Shown here one piece after another: positions 57,075 through 64,000 of a stretch of 64,000 bases of DNA (positions are counted from its first letter, which is position 1; every line of letters begins with the position of its first letter). This DNA comes from Typha latifolia (lineage: Eukaryota > Streptophyta > Magnoliopsida > Poales > Typhaceae), in NCBI GenBank assembly GCA_019914945.1, contig CM034108.1:6334001-6398000 (forward strand), read 5' to 3'. The translations under genes were made by a program, and so were the position numbers. Under the pieces are notes generated by a model. It was not told where the DNA came from. It made no database searches and was given only the letters and a program-made list of their open reading frames with translations.

Positions 57075-57770
57075 CTATAATGGAACATCCACATCTTCCC
57101 ATGCACTGGAGACCTGGCCGACAAACCACAAAAGGCTGGCTGCACCCTTCCCGATCCCTATAGAAATGGCGAAGAGTCCAGCTTCAATGCAGTAGTTTCC
57201 TCCAGCAAGCTTGACGATTGGAAAGGTTCTTTCGACGTCAGAATGAAGTTCTTCGATGAGTCAACAACGGTGCGAACCACTATTGAATGGAGGAAGACCA
57301 CGCATGGTCGCTGGATATCCCTCATCAGTGGTGAGGGAGATGAACCGGAACTGCGAGTTCTCACACTTGGGCCACTTTACACCACCTCCCTATGCAACCA
57401 CGATGAGTCGGCAACTAGGAAGAAATCACATATGGCCTCCAGCGACCTTCCACCATTCTCCTCGGTCAATCGACGATCGACCATGATAACGTCATCACCG
57501 GAGATAATGTTGTAGCTCCCCACCGAGCTACAACTCAAAGGAGAAGATCGCGATCTTCCACCCACGGCAGCACCGGCCGCTGACAACCCCATAAAGGCCT
57601 CATGGGTTGCTGCTTTTCTCACCCAGACGGTAGAAAGCTTCCTGCCATGGCTGCGACTAAATGAAGAAGAAGGAGATGAAGATTTTGTTTTTGTCAACCT
57701 CCGCCTTCCACAGAAGTCAACCACTGCCACCCCAAGAGGGACCTCATCGGCAGCTATTTTCGTATTCTAG
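57075..57770 (+). pseudogene. Unidentified ORF inside Q2 with one amber stop
   Basis: One frame stays open from after the TAG at 57072 to the TAG at 57768, broken only by TAG 57513-57515: about 230 codons. Segments: GEESSFNAVVSSSKLDDWKG, FDVRMKFFDESTTVRTTIEW, TTHGRWISLISGEGDEPELR, then after the stop KASWVAAFLTQTVESFLPWL, EEEGDEDFVFVNLRLPQKS. Balanced composition and no resemblance to gag, protease, RT or integrase. It may be captured host coding DNA or an unrecognised gag portion. Confidence 0.4.
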
Positions 57771-58549
57771 ATAGCCAAAGGCTCCTTACCATGGCTGCAA
57801 CAGGACAGATAAGAAGGACATGAAGATTTCATTTTTGGGCCAACTTCGACCTTCCATCACCACCGACCGCCACCACACCGCCGGGAACCCTGCTAGAGCA
57901 ATTACCGGAGGTGCAACTCCTATGGCAATGACTGATGGAGATAGAATTATGGGAGAAATATTAGGGATTTGATTTTTTTTTTGAAAACCCTAAGTGGTTA
58001 GAATTTCAAGATGGCCACATGATTAGGCTTGACCAGGTTAAATTGCTAGACATGAGCTAGGTTGGACCTAAGAGCCAAAGGGGTCAAGTCAATTGTGAGT
58101 CATCTCTAGACTTGGGGACTCAATTAAGTCAAATAAGGGACCTAATCAGAAACCCTCTACTTGACATAAGTCGAGTTTGCTTATACTTGGACACATTTGA
58201 CTTCGATCCTAATCCATGGAGTGGGTAGAACGATTATGAGCACAACCAACAGTCAGTTCGGCTGGTTGAACCTAACTCAAGTCACTCGGTGGACCTAATC
58301 AGGATCCCCCAACTATATCTACCTCGACCTCTTGAGCGCAATTGGATGCACTAGATTTCCATAGCTGAACTGACATTGAGTCAATTGGTCGACCACCCAA
58401 GACCAAGTGGACTCAATGTAGACGTACTAGAATCCCACCTTGGGCCAGTAGGAGTACAAGTATCCAAGCTCGACTGAGAATGACCCACCGAACACAGCAA
58501 GTTTGACTCGAATCACCTTGAGGACAAGGTGTATGGAAGCGTGGTGGAT

Positions 58550-58833
58550 TGATGCGATTCGGACTTCACCGATGACGTCTCGAGCATCGACAAAGTGTAT
58601 GTTATATATCTGATGTTCGCCTACTGATTGGATGATATCTTGAAACCCCACCGTCTGATTTGCCTGAAATAGATTTATTGGAAAGCTCTTTTCGAGGCTA
58701 CAACATATCAAAATTTCATGTCGATCCGATGGCTGCGTCTTTTCGGATCTATTTTCAAAGTTTCGTGTCAAATCCTGTCCAAATCTGAAAATTGGGATAG
58801 ATCGAACCTTTGCCTAAAGGGGAGATCGTATCA
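58550..58833 (+). repeat. 3' LTR of Q2, internally deleted
   Basis: Keeps the first 50 and last 230 bp of the LTR (TGATGCGATTCGG... to ...GATCGTATCA). The TATA region and TTCGAA cluster are lost. Confidence 0.85.
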
Positions 58834-58859
58834 TTGTGCACAACACTATAAGAGCTGAC

Positions 58860-59090
58860 CACTACCCATGTCCACAACTCGTGGGCCAGCATGAGCTCGA
58901 CGCACACCTACTAGACTTCAGTGTGCACCACATCCAAACAACTACAATCGCCATTATTTGCTGCCCAAGGAAGATTCTTAGCTGGATCATAACTGCTTGA
59001 ATCCTTCTCTAAGAAATAATTCATTAAGAGCCACTGCTAAATTCGAAGGTTTCATCTCTTTAAAGAAGGAAAGAGATAATGAGACCTCAG
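58860..59090 (+). repeat. Dispersed repeat, matches reversed 25001-25225
   Basis: Shares GACTTCAGTGTGCACCACAT, GCTGCCCAAGGAAGATTCTT-type and GGTTTCATCTCTTTAAAGAA-type blocks with the reverse complement of 25010-25220. Confidence 0.6.
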
Positions 59091-60928
59091 AGTTTCTAGA
59101 AATGGTGGGTGTCATACAATCATGAAATTTGTCACCTCTATCCCTTCATCTTTCTTCATTGAATTGAGGCATGGTTATCACAATAACGTTCATTGAATAT
59201 TCACACTACCCAATTTCTAGATGAAATCTAAGATCTAGGGTGCCTAGGTGGAAAGGTCAAGCATATCAGACCTTGACATCAAGTCCTTGATGTCAATGAT
59301 GTGCTCTTCCTTCATCAATTTGAATGCGATGACTGCGGAGAACATGTAGGTGCTTCAAGAAATTACAGACAACGATAGATTTGGACCTAATTTCGGATTA
59401 CCAGCTTTGGTTGCCGCGACTTGAAAGAAAGTCTAATACTATTCTAACTATGAAAATAAAATTCAAGTCGGTGAGCCAAAATTTGAGTAAGAGTACAAAA
59501 CAAAGTTGAGTAAAAGTAAAAAAAGAAGACATGACAAACACACCACAGCACATTTTCTAATGTAGCTAGAAGATGTTTCTTGCATATAGAGGAAAAGATT
59601 ATAAACCTAACCTCCCCCAACACATGGTGGTGGAGTTTACGTAACCTCTTGAATATGAATTACCTGACTGACTATCCTTGTGAAGTAGATAGCTTCTCTT
59701 TGGTGAGCACTCGAGCGATGGCTCAATGCTCAAATACAACATGTCAATGGTGGTAGAAATCATTGAAGACAATTCAATTCAGCTCCTTTGGTGCAATTGA
59801 GGATCAACGATTGTTGTTTCAGCTCTTAGATATATGACGATGAGTCTTCTCACAATTGATAGGAAATATGCTCCATGATGGATCCTAGAACTCATAGATG
59901 TTTATTTGGAAGCCCCTATCCTGTGAGTTGAGACACTTTTGCTTAGTCTTTAGATCACTTATATATAAATGAGGAATGTATTTGCTTCATATTAGGGGAA
60001 TCCACCAAAGTAATCTCCAAGTTCGAATAGGTTTCAAAGTTTTCAATTTCAGTTCTGCACATGCCATGCGGACAACATGACACTTAAGTTTGTGAAACAA
60101 TTTTTCTATGCATCATCTAGATGCCATTTGAGTGCTAACTAGATGCCACTTTGCGGCACTGTAGAAAATTTTGATTTTGTTGTAGCAAATACCGAATATG
60201 AAATTTTTTGACTTGATTTAGTTATGTTTTTTTTATTCTCTTTCCAAGTACATTCTTCCGCAAGTTGTGTGATTTAATCATACATTTTTTCAATTGTACA
60301 TTTTGTATTCATTAACTTGCTATTACTTAAAATTGCATGAATATTATCTATTCGTTTTGCAAAGTAAAAGATTAAAGTTGTAAATAAATAGAAGATAAGA
60401 CTTTTATTTTCAGATCTTTAAGTGTTCTAACACATCGTGCAACTTTTTTTTACTACCTTGATCTACTTGTAAATATCATGGATGATCGCTGAAGGTGTAT
60501 TCGATATCTGTACCATGTGCACGTAGTAATTAGACTTCATCTTTGTCGCGATGATACTTTTGCAGTTAGGGTTAGTGTTAGTGTGTACATTCATGTATAT
60601 ATATAGACATCTATTGCCATTCTAGACTTTCTTCTTAATCCAAGGCTTATTTGAAAGAGAATCTAGTAACTCTTGGTTGTGTATTTGAATAGGGTGAATT
60701 GACCTCCGTGGATATCTTTGATTCAAAACAAAACAATTAGAAATAGTCTTGGTCAAGTGGAATGTGAATTATCAACATGGGAAATCTTCAAAGTGAGAAG
60801 ATCCATCAACTTGAGACAAAGAAAAGGGGAAAGGTCTATATCTACTTTCTTTAGTTATTTAGTTAGATCAATGATTTATTACAGAAGCATATAACAACAA
60901 TCATTTCACTAGACATATGTGTGTATAT
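59091..60928. other. Non-repetitive interval, possible exon on the reverse strand
   Basis: No similarity to the other repeats here. On the reverse strand 59236-59352 reads TYMFSAVIAFKLMKEEHIID, IKDLMSRSDMLDLST, stop, just after a T-rich AAG acceptor-like site; it could be a terminal host exon. The rest (59400-60928) is AT-rich without a supported gene. Confidence 0.35.
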
Positions 60929-62085
60929 TGAAAAACCCCTAGACACACGTATGTATCTAAACACTAGGCAATGATCTCGCTCGTTCGCTTAAGTAAAAAT
61001 TGGAAGAAATATTAAAAACGAAAGCAGAGATGAACGCCAAGATTTTAACATGGAAAAACCCAAACGGGAAAAAACCACGGATCCAAATTCGAATCAAAAT
61101 CAATCACTAGAATAGTAGCAGTTACAAGACTGACTCACAAAATAACCCGTCGATCCAAACAACTTTGTTCCTCTCAGTCTTGATCGCTAGAACCCACGAT
61201 TCACTACTTCTTGTGATTGAAGTCCAATCTCAGTAACTCTCGAAATTGATCTTTCGTCTAGATAGCCCTTAAGACGAAAGATTAACTTTTGTAGATGAGT
61301 GGAACCTTATTAGTTGAAGAACCGATGTAGCCTCAAGAAGTCTCCTTCAATAATGCTTCTTCAACACCCTAGCGATAGGGTTTCACAATCCTTATATATG
61401 ATCTCCAAGATAGAGCCAAATCCAAGTCTTATCCGTACTCACAAATCCAAGTCTTATCCGTACTCACGAAAGTTCAATTTTATCAAACTTCGTTGGTGCG
61501 TTCGAACGCGGCCCGGGTGTGTTCGAACGGCATGACTTGAACTCAGGTGCATTCGAACGGGCCCGAGTGCGTTCGAACGCGACAACTTGAATTCTTCAGG
61601 TTGCGTTCGAACGCGTGTGTGAACGCGGCTCTTAGTCTGTGTGAACGCAGTACCCGCGTTCGAACGCGTTTGTGAACGCGGCTCTCTGTCTGTGTGAACG
61701 CAGTACCCGCGTTCGAACGCGCTTGTGAATGCGGCTCTCTGTCTGTGTGAACGCAGTACCCGCGTTCGAACGTGCTTGTGAACGCGGCTCTCTGTCTGTG
61801 TGAACGCAGTACCCGCGTTCGAACGCGCTTGTGAATGCGGCTCTCTGTCTGTGTGAACGCAGTACCCGCGTTCGAATGCGCTTGTGAACGCGGCTCTCTG
61901 TTTGTGTGAACGCAGATTCCACGTTCGAACGCGTTTGTAAATGCGATGTGAACTCGACGGCTTTTTTCCAATAATCTTGCAATTCTTCAAACCAGAGATA
62001 TTCTAGACTTGTGTAAAGCTCATATACATGAAAAAATACACTTAGAATATTTTGTACACAATCACCAACAAATAAAAACCTAACA
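60929..62085 (-). repeat. 3' LTR of element D, longest array
   Basis: 1157 bp, longer than the 972 bp of A because the array has seven units. TATATAAGG (reverse strand) near 61393. A 26-bp duplication of the CAAGTCTTATCCGTACTCAC type lies at 61420-61465. Confidence 0.9.
61590..61940 (-). repeat. 53-bp tandem array, seven units
   Basis: TTCGAA cores at 61606, 61659, 61712, 61765, 61818, 61871 and 61924: six successive intervals of exactly 53 bp. The long reverse-strand ORFs here are artefacts of the repeat. Confidence 0.95.
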
Positions 62086-62097
62086 ATCTCCCCCCTT
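62086..62097 (-). promoter_or_regulatory. Polypurine tract (element D)
   Basis: Reverse strand reads AAGGGGGGAGAT immediately before the LTR start. Confidence 0.83.
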
Positions 62098-62441
62098 GGC
62101 AATTTGTGACAAAACACCTAAGTTACAAGTTATTACAAAGACTTCAAATGAGCAATCAACAAGACTATAATATTTTTCACATCAATCCCTGCAAATAAAC
62201 ATATACCAATCCAAGATCAAGTGAAAATAACTTGAAATGAATAAACAATCCAACCACAAGTTATCAATGGAGCATAAGTTCAAAAGTACTTAAACAGACA
62301 AAGTTCACAATTTCTTCAAGCAAAGTTATAAGCAAGATTAGAAAGACAGAAAGACTCTAATAAACTCCCCCTATTGCCATGCTCCCCCCACACACCTAGA
62401 CACCTAGACACTCTCCCCCTTTCTGCCACAAATGCCAAAGA

Positions 62442-63188
62442 CTAGGAACTCGGAGGAAACTGATGCTAAAGAATCGTCAACACAGAGTCAAGTACAGTCC
62501 CCTGACGAGCTTGCTCAGCTCGTAAATTAGTCACTGCCGAATGGAGATCCCACACTTGAGTACTAAGCTGATCGAAACGAGTAGAGTACTGTGGTAACTA
62601 CCCCTCAGAGTGAGATGTGTCACCGTCAGAGCTATCATCAGAACTGTCAAGGTGCGATGAGCGACCAGCGGCGGAAGAGGACGGCTTGAGAGGAGACGAC
62701 TGGTCGTGAGCTTGACTTCGCTTAAGAGCAATCCGATCCAAAGGTTTGTGCGAAGTAATGGAAGGTTCTGAAGCATCCACACGCACCCCACTCTGAATGC
62801 ACAAATTCGTAATAAAGATGCCAAACGGTAACCCTTCACGAGGTGCTTCTTTGTGTGCAGCTATGAGAATCGAATCATAAATCACCGCATCCAAATCAAC
62901 AGAAACTCCAGATAACATTGCATGAAGAAGGAATGCACGATCCAAACTGATACTGGAATGTCGAGTCTTGGGAGTAACGTTGGACAAACAAAACAGGTGA
63001 AGCATGCGAGCCACTGGTGTTAGTTTCGCATGCGGCATCATGTTTCCCTTCCAACGTTCCCCTTTGATCAGTACTGTGCCAGCGTATTCATCGACATCAG
63101 GAAGTGGAGCAGACGTTGGATACTGGAACTCACCATCAGGAAGACGAAGTTCAGCGCGAATAACATCAGAGTCCAAGTATACAGACAC
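62442..63188 (-). pseudogene. Env-like gene, N-terminal part deleted (element D)
   Basis: Reverse strand open for about 196 codons from 63188 to 62598: MSVYLDSDVIRAELRLPDGE, LIKGERWKGNMMPHAKLTPV, RAFLLHAMLSGVSVDLDAVI, PFGIFITNLCIQSGVRVDAS, then Ser/Asp-rich SSHLDSSDDSSDGDTSHSEG, TAG in place of Glu, and the coiled-coil tail to the normal stop at 62442. About 110 N-terminal residues are missing. Confidence 0.78.
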
Positions 63189-63434
63189 CCCACGAATAGT
63201 AGAACAATTGAATAAAAAAATAGGAAAATTGATGGATGATCATACCTCGCAAAAGTGAAGAAAAAATCAGAAATTCGGCTGAAAGATGCAAGATCCAGAG
63301 GAGAACTACCCTCTAAAAGGGTTTGTAGTGAGAAATTTGATGAAAAATATCAAGATCTTGAAGATTTGAGAGGAAGGAAATGATGGGTTTCTAGGGTTTG
63401 GAAGATGGAAGATAAAAACCCTTGGGTTCAGACG

Positions 63435-63535
63435 CAATATTTAAAGAATCCTTGAGTGTGTTTGAATGCACTAGTATGCGCGTTCGAACGCGCCAGTCAC
63501 CGCGTTCGAACTCAAAAATCTACGTTCGAATGCCC
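63435..63535 (-). promoter_or_regulatory. Candidate internal promoter of env-like gene (element D)
   Basis: Palindromes at 63461 (TTTGAA), 63483, 63505 and 63525, spaced 22, 22, 20, the mirror of A and B. TATA region changed to TTTAAATATT. The leader intron donor GAG/GTATGA is kept near 63245-63252. Confidence 0.5.
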
Positions 63536-63539
63536 CTTT

Positions 63540-64000
63540 TTTTTCTTTTTTTTCTTTAAATTAAAACTAAAACAAATCAAAAATCTTTTTGGAGATGCAC
63601 TTCTAGAAAATTCAAAATATATTCAAGACATAGAATATGACAATCAAATGAAATAAGTCATACATAGATCAATCAAATCATCAAGAGCATATTATAATCA
63701 ATTCTAATGCATCACTCAAAATTAAATTAATCTTGATTGATCATAACAATATACATATGCAAGGTGAGCATAGATAATATGAAACATTCTTCTTAAATAA
63801 ACTTTCCTATTTAAACAATGATACAACACAGTAGTCAAACTGACTTAGTATTTAAATTTGCACTTTTCGACTTATTCGCCATAACCGAACAGGAATTTTT
63901 CCTGTATTATTTTTTATACATAAACCATATAGGTGCAATGATGGCTTTCACACATGAGTAGGTAGCCCTTTTCTTATAGTACAAATCAAACAATGTGCGA
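63540..64000 (-). other. Non-coding spacer (element D)
   Basis: Reverse complement of 7575-8020 in element A with few differences; no reading frame. Confidence 0.75.

Larger units (their letters stand above)
55736..58833 (+). mobile_element. Q2: complete non-autonomous LTR element
   Basis: TGATACGATT... to ...GATCGTATCA, perfect TSD TTGTG (55731-55735, 58834-58838). 5' LTR 55736-56704, PBS 56708-56719, internal 1.85 kb, purine tract GGAAGCGTGGTGGAT, 3' LTR 58550-58833 (internally deleted to 284 bp, losing U3 with its TTCGAA cluster). No pol domain. Confidence 0.9.
60929..64000 (-). mobile_element. Element D: copia SIRE-like, reversed, continues beyond window
   Basis: Reverse strand order from the right: spacer (64000-63540), internal promoter array, leader, env-like gene with its 5' part deleted, PPT, 3' LTR 62085-60929. 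Pol would lie right of the window. The deletion at about 63210 joins the leader intron to the middle of the env-like gene. Confidence 0.88.

Noticed and set aside
61590..61940. CRISPR-like regular array
   Set aside because: Plant nuclear DNA; the 53-bp units are repeated in full with no unique spacers and no cas genes. It is an LTR tandem repeat.
61454..62117. Long overlapping reverse-strand ORFs (up to 178 codons) in the LTR of element D
   Set aside because: They are produced by the 53-bp repeat, which has no stop in several frames; all three frames give similar repetitive peptides. Not genes. The same holds at 3-299, 10080-10368, 32146-32463 and 55752-56129.

Overview
This window is nuclear DNA of a flowering plant. 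It is a repeat-dominated intergenic region of nested LTR retrotransposons with one probably functional host gene. The evidence is TG...CA long terminal repeats with 5-bp target-site duplications (TSDs), primer-binding sites matching the 3' end of plant initiator Met-tRNA (TGGTATCAGAGC), Ty1/copia and Ty3/gypsy pol remnants full of stops and frameshifts, a hAT-type MITE with an 8-bp TSD, an organelle-like insertion, and a phloem-protein-2 (PP2/Nictaba-type lectin) gene with plant introns. The species cannot be named from the sequence.

Layout. 1-394: reversed copia LTR. 395-10956: copia element A (SIRE-like, with an extra env-like gene after pol), split at 1685-4468 by a non-autonomous element (Q1) built of three exact-period 622-bp repeats. 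10957-15139: reverse-strand chromodomain gypsy element G1, its LTR split by another LTR at 11182-12053. 15140-20572: long solo LTR P1 carrying two later insertions, a solo LTR (17287-18084) and a 1.8-kb deletion derivative of the copia family (element C, 18103-19887). 20573-26108: relics, one copy of the PP2 5' flank, gypsy fragment G3, and the 3' part of a broken reverse-strand PP2 copy. 26109-32925: copia element B, which sits inside that broken PP2 copy. 32926-34589: the reverse-strand PP2 5' flank with a hAT MITE, then a 545-bp segment repeated at 39132-39676. 34606-39131: partial P2 and reverse-strand chromovirus G2. 40090-41030: 43-bp minisatellite. 41219-43490: the PP2 gene and flanks. 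43821-52254: three P-family insertions (P3, P4, P5) packed into about 40 bp of target DNA, P4 carrying a mitochondrial-like insert with half a tRNA. 52464-58833: further LTRs, a gypsy gag remnant and complete non-autonomous element Q2. 60929-64000: reverse-strand copia element D, running off the window.

The most unusual theme is a palindromic motif centred on TTCGAA (core GCGTTCGAACGC). It occurs as an exact 53-bp-period array in the U3 of the copia LTRs. It recurs as irregular clusters in the LTRs of unrelated gypsy-type families. It also occurs as a four-copy array with 20/22/22-bp spacing just upstream of a TATA box inside the copia elements, where it looks like a private promoter for the env-like gene. 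That second promoter is followed by a leader with a candidate intron and is conserved in A and B; in D the palindromes are kept but the TATA is altered and part of the leader is deleted. The motif contains CGCGTT, the published core of the plant rapid stress response element bound by CAMTA factors, so a shared stress-responsive enhancer is a testable idea. All coordinates come from reading by eye; no alignment or database search was run.
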